Source: Corynebacterium sp. ACRQK (GTDB lineage: Bacteria > Actinomycetota > Actinomycetes > Mycobacteriales > Mycobacteriaceae). From it: 64,000 nucleotides of DNA. Position numbers and translations under genes: made by a program. Positions 27,989 to 39,870 of this stretch are shown piece by piece. Positions within the stretch are counted from its first letter, which is position 1, and each line of letters begins with the position of its first letter. The DNA lies in the NCBI RefSeq assembly GCF_022345965.1, contig NZ_JAKRMU010000001.1:310001-374000 (forward strand), in the 5' to 3' direction. Under the pieces are notes generated by a model. It did not search any database. It was not told the origin of the DNA and saw nothing but the letters and a program-made list of their open reading frames with translations.

Positions 27989-30190
27989 TTAGTCTTCGGT
28001 CCAGGTGCGCACGGGGTCCGCGCCGTCGGAAATGTCGGAGGTGCCCGGAAGGTCACGCTGCATGTGCAGGAACTCCAGGTGGCGCTCGTAGAGGTCCAGG
28101 ACGTTATCGATCAGCTGCTCCGTGGTGTAGCCGTAGATGTCGTAGCCCAGCGAACCGGTGTTGTCGAAGACCTCGAGACGGTAGTAGTTCTCCCCATTAC
28201 TGGTGCTGCGGGTGAAGCTCGGCACCGGGTGCTCCAAGGGGTAGATCTGGTAGCGGAAGTCTTGCTCTTCACCCAGGTGGATGGTGAGGTCCAGCTGGTT
28301 TACCGGCAGGTTCGGCACGTCGGCAGCCACCAGCGTAGTGTCGATTCCCTCGTCCTTCAGCTCGCGGGCAACGGCCTCCAGCGCAGGCTGCGCCACGTTA
28401 GTGAGGTACTCGTTGGCCTTGGCCTGGCTCGGCCAGGTGGATGCTCGAGACAGGCGCTTGCGCCAGGACTGCTTGTCCCCGCCGGCACCGGAGCGGCCGG
28501 ACATGGCGCTGTGCAGGGAGATACTGCGAGCCTCAGTGGCGTAGCTCTCCAGGCGCAGGGAGCGCCATAGTCCGAACATGATGAGGTAGATCACGATCGT
28601 GAACGGCAGACCCATCACGATGGTTGCCAGCTGCACTGTTTCGACGCCGTTAACTTGCAGCATGACCAGCGTCAGCACGCCGACCAGCACGGCCCAGAAG
28701 ATACGGGACCACTTGGCACCGTCCTGGCGGGAATCCTCGATCTTGGAGGTGAAGTTGGCGGTCACCAGCGCACCGGAGTCGGCGGAGGTGATGTACAGCA
28801 GCAAGCCAATCATGGTGCACAGGACGATCAGCACCGCGCCGCCGTTCATGTCCTGCAGCAGCGCATAGAAGCCCTGCTCCGGAGCTTCCATGGTGTTGTT
28901 GGCGAAATCCATGTCGCCACTGACAACGCGCTTCAGGGCGGTGTTTCCGAACAGGCTCATCCACAACAGGATGAACAGGAACGGGATGGTCAGTACGCCG
29001 ACGACGAACTGGCGCAGGGTGCGGCCGCGGGAAATGCGGGCCAGGAACAGGCCGACGAAGGGTGCCCAGGCTACCCACCAGGCCCAGAAGAACAACGTCC
29101 AGGCGCCCATCCATTCCTTGGTGGCCTCCGGGTCCTCGGAGAAGGCAAAAGTATCCATCGTCATGCCCGGGAAGGAGGAGACATAGTCGCCGATGTTCAT
29201 CACGAGGGCGTCAAGAAGGAAGGCAGTCTGGCCCGTGACGGTGACGTAGAGGACCAGCCCGATGGCCAGCAACACGTTGATCTCACTGAGGCGCTTAATA
29301 CCCTTGTCTACGCCGGAGATGGCGGATAGGGTGGCGATGCCGACAGCGAAGATGATCAGGCCGGACTGGACGGCCACGCCCTGATCCCAGCCGAAGATGA
29401 GGTGCAGGCCGTAGGTCAGCTGCACCACGCCGATGCCCAGGGAAGCTGCGATGCCGAAGACGGTGCCCAGCACGGCAGCGATGTCCACTGCACCGCCGAT
29501 GGGGCCATGGATGCGCTTACCGATCAGCGGGTAAAGGGCGCTGCGGATGGCCAGCGGCATGTTCAGGCGATAGGCATAGTAGCCGAAGGCCATGCCCATC
29601 AGGGCATACAGGGCCCAGCCGGTCACGCCGTAGTGGAACAGAGCCCACACGACTGCCTGCTCTGCAGCCTCGCGAGTCTGCCCATCCCCTACTGGTGGCG
29701 CCATGTACTGGGTGACGGGCTCTGCGACGGCGAAGAACATCAGATCCACGCCAATGCCGGCGGCGAAGAGCATCGCCGACCAAGAGAAGAGGCGGAACTG
29801 CGGACGGGAGTGGTCCGGCCCCAGGCGAATGTTGCCCGACTTCGAGAAGGCGACCACTAGGACGAAGATCACAGCGACCGTCGCGGTGACGATGTAGAAC
29901 CAGCCGAGGTTGGTGGAGATCCAGCCGGTGACGGTGCCCAGGGTGTCCTTGGCCTGCTCACGTCCGAAGAAAGCGTAGAGGGCGACGGCCAGGATGCCGA
30001 GTGCCGAAACGATAAAGACGGGCCAGTTGGTCTTTGGGTCCGTAACTTCACCCGGCGCATAGCTATCACGGTCGTTAACATCAAAAGAGCCGACGATCAC
30101 TCGCGGGGCAGAGGCTTTTTTCCTGTTCACGATGCGCCGGGAGGCGCTTTCGGCCGCCTCCGGTTGATGGTCGTTTTCGGGATTTGTCAT
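27989..30190 (-). CDS. betT: BCCT-family choline/betaine transporter
   Basis: A secondary transporter of 733 residues with about 12 membrane helices (roughly 65-510). The family's tryptophan-rich segment is FFWAWWVAWAPFVGLFLARISRGRT. A long hydrophilic C-terminal domain (about 530-733) resembles the cytoplasmic domain of BetT-type choline carriers, which affects osmotic activation. The ATG at 30190 has GGAGA six bases upstream. Its position between betB and betA makes choline the likely cargo. Confidence 0.88.
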   Translation of the reverse strand: MTNPENDHQPEAAESASRRIVNRKKASAPRVIVGSFDVNDRDSYAPGEVTDPKTNWPVFIVSALGILAVALYAFFGREQAKDTLGTVTGWISTNLGWFYIVTATVAVIFVLVVAFSKSGNIRLGPDHSRPQFRLFSWSAMLFAAGIGVDLMFFAVAEPVTQYMAPPVGDGQTREAAEQAVVWALFHYGVTGWALYALMGMAFGYYAYRLNMPLAIRSALYPLIGKRIHGPIGGAVDIAAVLGTVFGIAASLGIGVVQLTYGLHLIFGWDQGVAVQSGLIIFAVGIATLSAISGVDKGIKRLSEINVLLAIGLVLYVTVTGQTAFLLDALVMNIGDYVSSFPGMTMDTFAFSEDPEATKEWMGAWTLFFWAWWVAWAPFVGLFLARISRGRTLRQFVVGVLTIPFLFILLWMSLFGNTALKRVVSGDMDFANNTMEAPEQGFYALLQDMNGGAVLIVLCTMIGLLLYITSADSGALVTANFTSKIEDSRQDGAKWSRIFWAVLVGVLTLVMLQVNGVETVQLATIVMGLPFTIVIYLIMFGLWRSLRLESYATEARSISLHSAMSGRSGAGGDKQSWRKRLSRASTWPSQAKANEYLTNVAQPALEAVARELKDEGIDTTLVAADVPNLPVNQLDLTIHLGEEQDFRYQIYPLEHPVPSFTRSTSNGENYYRLEVFDNTGSLGYDIYGYTTEQLIDNVLDLYERHLEFLHMQRDLPGTSDISDGADPVRTWTED

Positions 30191-30434
30191 GTAGTTCTCC
30201 TCTTGTTCTCCACGATCGCTACTACGCCAAAGGGAGTTCATTTTCTCAGAAATACAATTTCCTAGAATACACAGGTCTTTCTAATTTTCCAGCATTCCCC
30301 CTCACATAGGTGTCTATTTACACTTCACTAGTGAGGTAGATTAATCATGCTTTCTACCTGCCATCTAGAGATCTATAAAAGAAAATGGCATACTAGTTTA
30401 CGTTCAGTCATTTAACTAGGAGGCGAGTGAAAAG
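30191..30434. promoter_or_regulatory. Divergent betT / betA control region
   Basis: This 244-bp AT-rich region separates the two choline units. It contains CACTAGTG (a perfect 8-bp palindrome near 30328) in a wider inverted repeat CCTCAC...GTGAGG (about 30299-30335), a TATAAA (about 30372) and AGGAGG before betA. A BetI-like or other regulator could act here; no regulator gene is adjacent. Confidence 0.45.
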
Positions 30435-32219
30435 ATGAGCTTCATCGACAAGCTGATTCCAGGAAAGAAGAACGACACCACAGGCCAGGTAATCGAAGAC
30501 CGTCGTCGGGATATCGTCATCGTCGGCGGCGGATCCGCTGGCTCCGTATTGGCCAACCGACTCTCCGAAGACTCCACCAAGGACGTCATGGTCCTGGAAG
30601 CCGGTCGCCCGGATTCCCTATGGGATCTGTTCATCCACATGCCGGCGGCGTTTTCCTTCCCCATCGGCGACAAGCACTACGACTGGCAGTACGAATCCGA
30701 GCCAGAACCGGAGATGAACGGCCGTCGTATCTACCACGCTCGCGGCAAGGTGCTGGGTGGCTCCTCCTCCATCAACGGCATGATCTTCCAGCGTGGCAAC
30801 CCGATGGACTACGAAAAGTGGGGCAAGCTGCCCGGCATGTCCAACTGGGGCTGGAGCCACGTCCTGCCCTACTTCAACAAGATGGAAACCGCCCTGGGCG
30901 CCGACGCTAACGACCCGCGCCGCGGCCACAACGGTCCGCTGAAGCTGACCCGCGGCCCGGCCACCAGCCCACTGTTCCAGGCCTTCTTCAAGTCCGTCCA
31001 GCAGGCCGGCTACAACCTCACCAACGACGTCAACGGCTACCGCCAGGAGGGCTTCGCTCCCTTCGATCGCAACATCTTGGGCGGCAAGCGCCTGTCCGCC
31101 GCCCGCGCCTACCTGCACCCAGTCATGAACCGCAAGAACCTGGACGTGCGCACCCGCGCCTACACCACGCAGGTCATCGTCGAAAACGGCAAGGCCGTAG
31201 GCGTGGAGTACCAGTGGAAGGGCCAGACCCACCGCGTCTTCGCCGACAAGGTCATCCTCTGCGGTGGCGCCTTCAACACCCCACAGCTGCTGGAGCTGTC
31301 CGGCATCGGTGACCGCGAGGTGCTGGAAAAGGCCGGCGTCAAGGTCAAGAAGCACCTGCCCGGCGTGGGCAACAACCTGCAGGACCACCTCGAGGTCTAC
31401 GTGCAGTACAACTGCACCCAGCCGGTGAGCTCCCAGCCGTATTACAAGATGATCAACCGCCCGTTCATCGGCCTGCAGTGGCTGCTGACCCGCCGCGGCC
31501 CGGTTGCTTCCTCCCACTTCGAGGCCGGCGGCTTCGCCCGCTCCAACGAGAACGAGGACTACCCGAACCTGATGTTCCACTTCCTGCCGATGGCGATCCG
31601 TTACGACGGTTCCCAGCCGGAGGGCGAGCACGGCTTCCAGTTCCACGTCGGCCCGATGTACTCCGACACCAAGGGCCACGTGCACATTAAGTCGAACGAC
31701 CCGAAGGACAAGCCGGAGATCCTGTTCAACTACCTGGCCACCGAGCAGGACCGCCGCGAGTGGGTCGAGGCCGTGCGCACCTCCCGTAAGCTGCTGGACA
31801 CCCCGGCGATGAAGGAATTCACCGACGGCGAGATCTCCCCCGGCTCCGCTGTGGAGACCGACGAGGAGATCCTGGAGTGGGTACGCAACGACGCAGAGAC
31901 CGCTCTGCACCCGTCCTGCACCGCCAAGATGGGCCCGGCGGACGACGAGATGGCTGTTGTCGACCCGGAGACTATGCAGGTCCACGGTGTTGAGGGCCTG
32001 TACATCGCCGATGCATCGGTCATGCCGATCATCACCAATGGCAACATCTACGCACCGGTCATCATGCTGGCAGAGAAGGCCGCCGACCTGATCAAGGGCG
32101 ACAAGCCCCTGGATCCGATCGACATCCCCTTCTACCACGCTAAGCAGGACATGCCGCTGTACGCAGAAGGCGACGAGCCCCGCGATCACGTCAACGCCAT
32201 CCCGGGCGCTGACCACTAG
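30435..32219 (+). CDS. betA: Choline dehydrogenase (GMC oxidoreductase)
   Basis: BetA oxidises choline to betaine aldehyde. The 594-residue GMC flavoenzyme has the FAD-binding GGGSAG (31-36), the GMC signature 1 region [18 protein letters not shown], signature 2 [15 protein letters not shown] and the catalytic histidine in [11 protein letters not shown]. An unusual N-terminal stretch of about 25 residues ([20 protein letters not shown]) precedes the FAD strand. It starts after AGGAGGCG and is divergent from betT-betB. Its stop is 3 bp from the convergent trmD stop, with no obvious terminator. Confidence 0.92.
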   Translation: MSFIDKLIPGKKNDTTGQVIEDRRRDIVIVGGGSAGSVLANRLSEDSTKDVMVLEAGRPDSLWDLFIHMPAAFSFPIGDKHYDWQYESEPEPEMNGRRIYHARGKVLGGSSSINGMIFQRGNPMDYEKWGKLPGMSNWGWSHVLPYFNKMETALGADANDPRRGHNGPLKLTRGPATSPLFQAFFKSVQQAGYNLTNDVNGYRQEGFAPFDRNILGGKRLSAARAYLHPVMNRKNLDVRTRAYTTQVIVENGKAVGVEYQWKGQTHRVFADKVILCGGAFNTPQLLELSGIGDREVLEKAGVKVKKHLPGVGNNLQDHLEVYVQYNCTQPVSSQPYYKMINRPFIGLQWLLTRRGPVASSHFEAGGFARSNENEDYPNLMFHFLPMAIRYDGSQPEGEHGFQFHVGPMYSDTKGHVHIKSNDPKDKPEILFNYLATEQDRREWVEAVRTSRKLLDTPAMKEFTDGEISPGSAVETDEEILEWVRNDAETALHPSCTAKMGPADDEMAVVDPETMQVHGVEGLYIADASVMPIITNGNIYAPVIMLAEKAADLIKGDKPLDPIDIPFYHAKQDMPLYAEGDEPRDHVNAIPGADH

Positions 32220-32222
32220 TTG

Positions 32223-33071
32223 CTAGGGCTCTAGCCTGTCCAGATACGCCCGATCTGCCTTGGATAGCTCCACGTTTTCCAACAGGTCCCGGCGTATTTT
32301 TTTGGTTCGGGCGAGGGACTGTTCACGCCGCCACTGCGCAATCTTCGCGTGATTTCCACTGAAGAGCACGTCGGGCACGTCTAGCCCGCGCCACTGCCGG
32401 GGGCGCGTGTAGCTGGGGCCTTCCAGCAGCCCATCCTGGAAGGAATCCTCCTGGTGGCTGGCTTGGTTGCCCAGCACGCCGGGGATCAGCCGCACCATCG
32501 CCTCGGCCATGACCAGCACGGCGACCTCCCCGCCGATCAGCACGTAGTCGCCAATGCTGACTTCTTCCACGCGGTAGCGGTTCTGTGCGTCCTCCACCAC
32601 TCGCTGGTCGATGCCCTCGTAGCGGCCGCAGGCAAACACGACGTGTTCTTCGGTGCTCCACCGTTCTGCCATGTCTTGGGTGAACGGTTTTCCTGCGGGT
32701 GTGGGGACAATAAGCAGAGGTTTTGTGACGCCACCTGCCTCCTCCCCTAAAGGCTCAGCATCGCCATTGGTAGTGGCTGGGCGCAGGTTGCGCTTGTGCT
32801 CCGCGGAGCTTTCCAGGTCGCTGACTGTGGCCGCCGGGCCGGTGCCGGCCGCGACGTCGTCAAGAGCAGGCCCCCAGACCTCGGGCTTCATCACCATGCC
32901 GGGGCCACCGCCGCACGGGGTGGAATCCACTGACTGGTGGACGTCGCTGGTCCAGGCGCGCAGGTTATGCACGCCAACGCTTAGGATCCCCTGTTCGATG
33001 GCTTTACCCAGGAGCGCGTGGCGCAGCGGCTCTAAATATTCGGGGAAGATCGTTACTACGTCTAGGCGCAA
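32223..33071 (-). CDS. trmD: tRNA (guanine-N1)-methyltransferase
   Basis: TrmD methylates G37 of tRNAs. The 282-residue SPOUT enzyme has VVTIFPEYL at the N-terminus, CGGGPGMVMKPE, the knot region FACGRYEGIDQRV and IGDYVLIGGE. An extra hydrophilic segment of about 40 residues (about 76-116) interrupts the usual path from the ALDDV helix to LLIVPTPAGKPFTQ. That insert ends with GGVTK, encoded by a copy of the dispersed motif. It follows rimM by 2 bp. Confidence 0.95.
   Translation of the reverse strand: MRLDVVTIFPEYLEPLRHALLGKAIEQGILSVGVHNLRAWTSDVHQSVDSTPCGGGPGMVMKPEVWGPALDDVAAGTGPAATVSDLESSAEHKRNLRPATTNGDAEPLGEEAGGVTKPLLIVPTPAGKPFTQDMAERWSTEEHVVFACGRYEGIDQRVVEDAQNRYRVEEVSIGDYVLIGGEVAVLVMAEAMVRLIPGVLGNQASHQEDSFQDGLLEGPSYTRPRQWRGLDVPDVLFSGNHAKIAQWRREQSLARTKKIRRDLLENVELSKADRAYLDRLEP
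32722..32733 (+). repeat. Dispersed motif copy (trmD insert)
   Basis: TTTTGTGACGCC, read as GGVTKP on the minus strand, at the end of the non-conserved trmD insert. Confidence 0.55.
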
Positions 33072-33073
33072 AA

Positions 33074-33637
33074 CTAGCTCAGCTCCAAAAGCCCCTCAGG
33101 CGGGGTGAGTACGAGGATCTCCTCTTCCAGGTCTACAATCGGGACAATCTGGTGGCGGAAGGGTACGAGCACTTCCTTTCCAGCGGTCGGCAGCTGGGAT
33201 TCGGCGTCAATTAGAATAGCGAGCAACTGCCCGGCCGGAGTGTGCTCAACGGCAACAACTTCTCCGACCAGATCCCCAAGCTGGATCTCGTCGCCCTTCA
33301 GGTCTGTGCTGGGGGCGAGGAGGTAGGCGGTGAGACCTTCGAGTTCGTGGTCGTAGAAACCATCGTCGTCCTCATCGTGCACGGGAGCGGCGAAGAAGCG
33401 CACGCCGCGCAGGGACTCGGCAGCCGTGCGGTCGGCGATCTCCTCGAAGGTGACCAGCAGGCGCCCCTGGTGCGGGCGGGAGGAACGGACGGTCAAGGAC
33501 AGCTCCTTGCCCGCTTGCTTACCCTTCAGAACCTCGCCGGTGGCGAAACGCAGTTCGGGGGTGTCCGTCGTGGGATCAACGACCACCTCTCCCCGCACGC
33601 CGTGGGGCTTGATCACCCGGCCGATCTGCAACTCCAT
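33074..33637 (-). CDS. rimM: 16S rRNA processing protein RimM
   Basis: RimM assists maturation of the 30S head by binding S19. The 187-residue protein has the N-terminal RimM domain (LQIGRVIKPHGVRGEVVV) and a C-terminal PRC barrel (about 95-187, LGDLVGEVVAVEHTPAGQLL). In many actinobacteria a KH-domain gene lies between rpsP and rimM; here gdhA lies there instead and no KH gene is visible. Confidence 0.95.
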   Translation of the reverse strand: MELQIGRVIKPHGVRGEVVVDPTTDTPELRFATGEVLKGKQAGKELSLTVRSSRPHQGRLLVTFEEIADRTAAESLRGVRFFAAPVHDEDDDGFYDHELEGLTAYLLAPSTDLKGDEIQLGDLVGEVVAVEHTPAGQLLAILIDAESQLPTAGKEVLVPFRHQIVPIVDLEEEILVLTPPEGLLELS

Positions 33638-33640
33638 AGG

Positions 33641-35050
<1,410 letters not shown>

Positions 35051-35129
35051 CTACTAACCTTACTCCCTATGATCGACGACACCTTCACCGCTGTGCATAC
35101 GGGGGCAATGAGGCCGCATTCAGGCATGC

Positions 35130-35165
35130 AAAAACCCCAGATGAGCGATGCGCCCACCTGGGGTT
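35130..35165 (-). terminator. rpsP terminator
   Basis: An 8-bp perfect stem, AACCCCAG / CTGGGGTT, flanked on the minus strand by T5, lies 33 bp beyond the rpsP stop and upstream of gdhA. Confidence 0.85.
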
Positions 35166-35197
35166 AGTTAGCCGCTAGTGCAAAGGAACTCTGCGAA

Positions 35198-35719
35198 CTA
35201 CTCTGCAGACTCAGCCTCAGCCTCGCCCTCGGAGTCAGCAGCCTCAGCCTTCTCGGCCTCCTCAGCTTCCTTGGCAGCGGCCTCTTCAGCAGCGGCAGCC
35301 TCAGCAGCGGCCTTAGCCTCTGCCTCTTCCTTGGCCTTGCGCTTCTTCTCGGTGATAGCCTCAGCAGTCGGGCCATCGGCAGCCTCAGCCAGAGCCTCGT
35401 TGAACAGGTCCAGCTTGGACTTCTTCTCCTCGGCCACCTTCAGGGTGCCCTCGGCGCCCTCGATGCCCTTGTGCTTCTGCCAGTCGCCGGTGATCTTCAG
35501 CAGAGCCAGAACCGGCTCGGTCGGCTGTGCACCGACACCCAGCCAGTACTGTGCGCGCTCGGAGTCGATCTGGATCAGGGACGGCTCCTGGGTCGGCTGG
35601 TAGATGCCCAGATTCTCGATGATCTTTCCGGAACGCTTGGTGCGAGAATCCTGAACGACGACGCGGTACTCCGGGGTACGGATCTTACCCAGGCGCTGCA
35701 GCTTAATCTTGACGGCCAT
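35198..35719 (-). CDS. rpsP: 30S ribosomal protein S16 with long C-terminal extension
   Basis: The first 85 or so residues are a normal S16 ([20 protein letters not shown] ... [16 protein letters not shown]). A further 85 residues form an alanine-, glutamate- and lysine-rich tail predicted to be helical or disordered. Such tails are common in corynebacterial and mycobacterial S16. RBS-like AGGGAGCC precedes the ATG. Confidence 0.95.
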   Translation of the reverse strand: MAVKIKLQRLGKIRTPEYRVVVQDSRTKRSGKIIENLGIYQPTQEPSLIQIDSERAQYWLGVGAQPTEPVLALLKITGDWQKHKGIEGAEGTLKVAEEKKSKLDLFNEALAEAADGPTAEAITEKKRKAKEEAEAKAAAEAAAAEEAAAKEAEEAEKAEAADSEGEAEAESAE

Positions 35720-35978
35720 GTGATGGCTCCCTTTCTTCTAGTTGGTCACTGGGCAGTTCAGACACTCTGCGAAAAATCTCTGCGGAAACCCGCTGAAAAT
35801 TCTTCTGGCCAGAGCCGGTTCAACCCTTCGTATTTTTGCTGCGCGTGACCACCGGCCGACCGTGGTCGGGGACGGTGTTACACAGACAACCAGAATAAGT
35901 GTAGTAGCCGGCACCCACGGGAACCAAATCCCCTGCTGGAGGTGCCGGCTACTTCGGTAAAGACTACTTCAGTGCCCG
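35720..35978. other. Intergenic region rpsP-ffh
   Basis: The 259 bp contain the ffh terminator hairpin (35904-35952), a small perfect hairpin GACCAC-N9-GTGGTC (about 35846-35869) and presumably the rpsP promoter. No gene is seen. Confidence 0.6.
35904..35952 (-). terminator. ffh terminator
   Basis: A perfect 12-bp stem GTAGCCGGCACC / GGTGCCGGCTAC lies 26 bp beyond the ffh stop. The loop is 25 bases. On the minus strand it is followed by TACTACACTTATT, a weak U-tract. Confidence 0.75.
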
Positions 35979-37568
35979 CTACTTCTTCGGAAAGTTCATC
36001 TTCGACAGGTCAATGCCTTCGAAGCCTGGGGGAAGCTGCTCCTGCATCTTCTCCAGATCCTTCATGCTAGGCATTCCGCCACCCATGCCCGGCATGCCCG
36101 GCATCCCCTGGCCGCCGGGCATGCCCCGGCGCATGTTCTTGCGGTTCTTGTTCTTGGCGTTCTTGCCCTTCTTTCCCTTCTTTCCCTTGCGGTGCACCTT
36201 CTGCTTCTTGGTCGCAGACCGGCCGCCCATGCCGAACTGGCCAGCCATCTTGCCCATCATCTTCTTGGCCTCGAAGAAGCGGTCCACCAGCTTGTTGACG
36301 TCGGAAACGCTCACGCCAGAACCGTTGGCGATGCGCTTACGGCGGGAGGCGTTCAGGATCTTTGGGTCCTGGCGCTCAGCCGGGGTCATACCGCGGATGA
36401 TGGCCTGGATGCGGTCCAGTTCCTTTTCATCCACCATGTCGGCCATCTTCGACATCTGGGAGCCACCGGGCATCATCTTCAGGATGTTGCCCAAGGGACC
36501 CATCTTGCGGATCATCAGCATTTGCTCGAGGAAGTCCTCCAGCGTCAGGTCGCCGGAGGCCATGCGCATGGCGGAATCTTCGGCCTTTTCTGCGTCCAAT
36601 ACCTGCTCGGCCTGCTCGATCAGGGTGAGCACGTCACCCATGCCGAGGATGCGGTTGGCCATGCGGTCCGGGTGGAAGACGTCGAAGTCTTCCTGCTTCT
36701 CGCCGGTGGAGGCGAACAGGATCGGCTTGCCGGTGACCTCACGAATCGACAGCGCAGCACCACCGCGGGCGTCACCATCCAGCTTCGTCAGGACGACACC
36801 CGTGAAGTCCACGCCATCGCGGAACGCCTCGGCCGTAGTAACGGCATCCTGGCCGATCATGGCGTCAATAACAAAGAGCACTTCGTCGGGCTCCACCGCA
36901 TCGCGAATGTTGCGCGCCTGGCGCATGAGCTCCTCGTCAATACCCAAGCGACCCGCGGTATCGATGATGACGATGTCGTGCTGGCTGCGGTAAGCCTCCT
37001 CGATACCGCGCTGCGCGACGTCGACGGGATCCCCGTGGCTAGTGCCCATCTCGTGATCGTGGGAATCCAGGCTGGTGCCCGGGTCCGGAGCGAAAGTCTT
37101 CACGCCGGCGCGCTCACCGACGATCTGCAGCTGCTGCACCGCACCCGGGCGCTGCAGGTCACAGGCCACCAACATGGGAGTATGGCCCTGCTTGGCCAGG
37201 TGCAGGGCCAGCTTGCCGGCCAGGGTAGTCTTACCAGCACCCTGCAGACCGGCCAGCATAATGACTGTCGGCGGGTGCTTAGCCAGATTCAGCCGGCGGG
37301 TCTCGCCGCCGAGGATCTCCTTGAGTTCCTCGTTGACGATCTTGATGACCTGCTGTGCCGGGTTCAGCGCCTCGGATACCTCTGCCCCGGCGGCGCGCTC
37401 CTTGATGCGCTTAATAAAGGCGCGCACCACCGGGAGGGATACGTCTGCCTCCAACAGCGCAAGGCGGATCTCGCGCGCGGTGGCATTAATATCAGCCTCG
37501 GACAGCTTGCCCTTGCCACGAAGACCCTTCATGGCAGATTGCAGGCGGTCTGACAAAGACTCAAACAC
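35979..37568 (-). CDS. ffh: Signal recognition particle protein Ffh
   Basis: Ffh binds signal sequences and 4.5S RNA and targets ribosomes to FtsY. The 529-residue protein has the N domain (1-85), the G domain with GLQGAGKTT (107-115), DTAGRL and TKLDGDARGG, and the methionine-rich M domain (about 320-440). A basic tail (KGKKGKKGKNAKNKNRK) then leads into a Gly/Met/Pro-rich stretch with PGMPGMGG repeats. The methionine-rich tail is long compared with E. coli Ffh. Confidence 0.96.
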   Translation of the reverse strand: MFESLSDRLQSAMKGLRGKGKLSEADINATAREIRLALLEADVSLPVVRAFIKRIKERAAGAEVSEALNPAQQVIKIVNEELKEILGGETRRLNLAKHPPTVIMLAGLQGAGKTTLAGKLALHLAKQGHTPMLVACDLQRPGAVQQLQIVGERAGVKTFAPDPGTSLDSHDHEMGTSHGDPVDVAQRGIEEAYRSQHDIVIIDTAGRLGIDEELMRQARNIRDAVEPDEVLFVIDAMIGQDAVTTAEAFRDGVDFTGVVLTKLDGDARGGAALSIREVTGKPILFASTGEKQEDFDVFHPDRMANRILGMGDVLTLIEQAEQVLDAEKAEDSAMRMASGDLTLEDFLEQMLMIRKMGPLGNILKMMPGGSQMSKMADMVDEKELDRIQAIIRGMTPAERQDPKILNASRRKRIANGSGVSVSDVNKLVDRFFEAKKMMGKMAGQFGMGGRSATKKQKVHRKGKKGKKGKNAKNKNRKNMRRGMPGGQGMPGMPGMGGGMPSMKDLEKMQEQLPPGFEGIDLSKMNFPKK

Positions 37569-37683
37569 TATTTAGTGCTCCCTTGTAGGTATCGGAGGTT
37601 GGCTTATAACTCCCCTAGCTTAGCCAGTGGCCTACACGACAGTCACATTTCACCGGTGTTTTACAGCGTTTTACAGTGCTGCT

Positions 37684-38178
<495 letters not shown>

Positions 38179-38241
38179 ATCTGTGAGTCTCAGCACTTGT
38201 GCTGCAAAGAATAAAATGCTGAAAACTCGCATTCAGGAAGG

Positions 38242-38252
38242 AAAAAATTTTT
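38242..38252. repeat. A6T5 tract upstream of the amt remnant
   Basis: AAAAAATTTTT in noncoding DNA about 65 bp upstream of the old amt start. Confidence 0.5.
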
Positions 38253-38289
38253 GAGACGCAGATCCCTGAACTTTTGGCCGGTCAACGCG

Positions 38290-38324
38290 AATAACCCCGT
38301 ACGCTGCACACATACGGGGTTATT
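38290..38324. terminator. Strong hairpin downstream of ftsY
   Basis: A perfect 12-bp stem AATAACCCCGTA / TACGGGGTTATT with an 11-base loop lies about 45 bp beyond the ftsY stop. The plus-strand side is followed by an AT-rich run with T6 (38332-38337). On the minus strand, the direction of ftsY, no T-run follows, so termination may depend on the stem alone. Confidence 0.75.
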
Positions 38325-38368
38325 TACGTAAATTTTTTAATTTTTTCCTGTCCGAAGGGGCTTATTTT

Positions 38369-39826
38369 CTACCCCAGCAATGCATCGACGAAGCTCTCGA
38401 CCTCGAACGGAGCCAGGTCGTCCGCGCCCTCGCCGAGGCCCACCATCTTCACTGGCACGCCGAGTTCTTCCTGTACCTGGAAGACGATGCCGCCCTTTGC
38501 GGTGCCGTCGAGCTTGGTGAGCACCACGCCGGAAATGTCCACGACCTCGCGGAACGTGCGCGCCTGCATGAGGCCGTTCTGGCCCACGGTCGCGTCCAGC
38601 ACCAGCAGCACCTCGTCGACCTTCGCCTTCTTCTCCACCACGCGCTTGACCTTGCCTAGCTGGTCCATCAGGCCCACGCTGGTGTGCAGGCGGCCGGCGG
38701 TATCGACCACGACGACGTCTACGCCGGCATCGATGCCCTTCGCCACCGCGTCGAACGCAACGGAGGCTGGGTCTGCTCCCTCTGCGCCGCGTACCGTTTC
38801 TGCCCCCACTCGACGCCCCCACGTCTCCAGCTGGTCAGCTGCAGCCGCACGGAACGTATCCGCCGCGCCGAGCAGAACCTTGTGGCCCATGCCGATGAGC
38901 ACGCGGGACAGCTTACCGGTGGTGGTGGTCTTACCGGTTCCGTTGACGCCTACGACCATGATCACGGCCGGCTTGCCCTCGTAGGGCATGGCCTTGATGG
39001 AGCGGTCCATGTCTGGCTTGCAGGCGTCGATCAGCGCCTCGCGAAGCATGGCGCGGGCTTCTTCCTCGCTGGATACGCCATTGACGGCGATGCGCTCGCG
39101 CAGGTCGTCTACGACCTTCATTGTGGTTGGGGTTCCCAGGTCGGCCATCAGAAGGGTGTCTTCGATCTCCTCCCATGCGTCCTCGTCGAGGTCGCCGGCA
39201 CTCAGGATACCGAGCACACCGCGGCCGATGACGTTCTGGGACTTGGACATGCGGCCGCGCAGCTTACCCAGGCGGCCCTGGACGGGCGCGATCTCCTCGC
39301 GCTGTTCCGCGGGGGCTGGCTCGGGCTCTGGCTCGGGCTCCGGATCTGGCTCGGGTTCGGGTTCCGGCTCGGGCTCAGCGACAGGCTCTGGCTCCTCCAC
39401 CGACTCTGGCTCGGCAGTGGGAGCCGGAGCCGGGGTGGCCTTCGGAGCCTCTGGTTCGGGAGTCGGCTCGGGCTCAGGGGTTGTTTCCGGCTCGGGAGTC
39501 GCTTCTGGCTCGGGCGTTGCCTCTGGGGTTGCCTTCGGGGTTTCCTTCGGGGTTTCCTTTGGCTTCTTCAGCTCCTGGTCCGGGCGCAGTTCCGGCTGCT
39601 TCTCGGCGGTCGCGGCACCGGCTCCGGCGCCTCCGCCGGCGGTGAAGTTAAACCCGCCCTGGGCCTTGTAATCGCCACTGCTGGGCTTCTTCTGTTCAAT
39701 CTCCTCCTTCTTCTCGAAGGAAACCTGCTTCGCCTTGTTCCGGCGCAAACCCAGAACGACAAGAATCGCCACCACGATGGCGAGAACCAAAAGTCCAATG
39801 AGGACCCACATCAAGACAGTATTCAT
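38369..39826 (-). CDS. ftsY: Signal recognition particle receptor FtsY with membrane anchor
   Basis: FtsY is the SRP receptor GTPase. The 485-residue protein starts with a clear membrane helix (about 4-26), followed by a linker with Pro-Glu and Pro-Glu-Thr repeats (about 90-172, [18 protein letters not shown]). The NG domain follows (about 185-485), with Walker [10 protein letters not shown] (293-301), DTAGRLH and [10 protein letters not shown]. The anchor is typical of actinobacterial FtsY; the repeat is probably length-variable. In related genomes amt follows it; here only the remnant does. Confidence 0.95.
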   Translation of the reverse strand: MNTVLMWVLIGLLVLAIVVAILVVLGLRRNKAKQVSFEKKEEIEQKKPSSGDYKAQGGFNFTAGGGAGAGAATAEKQPELRPDQELKKPKETPKETPKATPEATPEPEATPEPETTPEPEPTPEPEAPKATPAPAPTAEPESVEEPEPVAEPEPEPEPEPDPEPEPEPEPAPAEQREEIAPVQGRLGKLRGRMSKSQNVIGRGVLGILSAGDLDEDAWEEIEDTLLMADLGTPTTMKVVDDLRERIAVNGVSSEEEARAMLREALIDACKPDMDRSIKAMPYEGKPAVIMVVGVNGTGKTTTTGKLSRVLIGMGHKVLLGAADTFRAAAADQLETWGRRVGAETVRGAEGADPASVAFDAVAKGIDAGVDVVVVDTAGRLHTSVGLMDQLGKVKRVVEKKAKVDEVLLVLDATVGQNGLMQARTFREVVDISGVVLTKLDGTAKGGIVFQVQEELGVPVKMVGLGEGADDLAPFEVESFVDALLG

Positions 39827-39870
39827 AGCCTCCAGTGAATCAGAACTTCGCGGCTAATGCCGACTCACGG

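Noticed and set aside
30618-32216. A 532-codon minus-strand frame opposite betA
   Set aside because: betA has FAD and GMC motifs and a strong ribosome binding site; the antisense frame is a by-product of codon bias.
39315-39560. Repeats that look like a short tandem array
   Set aside because: They are the Pro-Glu codons of the ftsY linker and lack the repeat-spacer structure of CRISPR.
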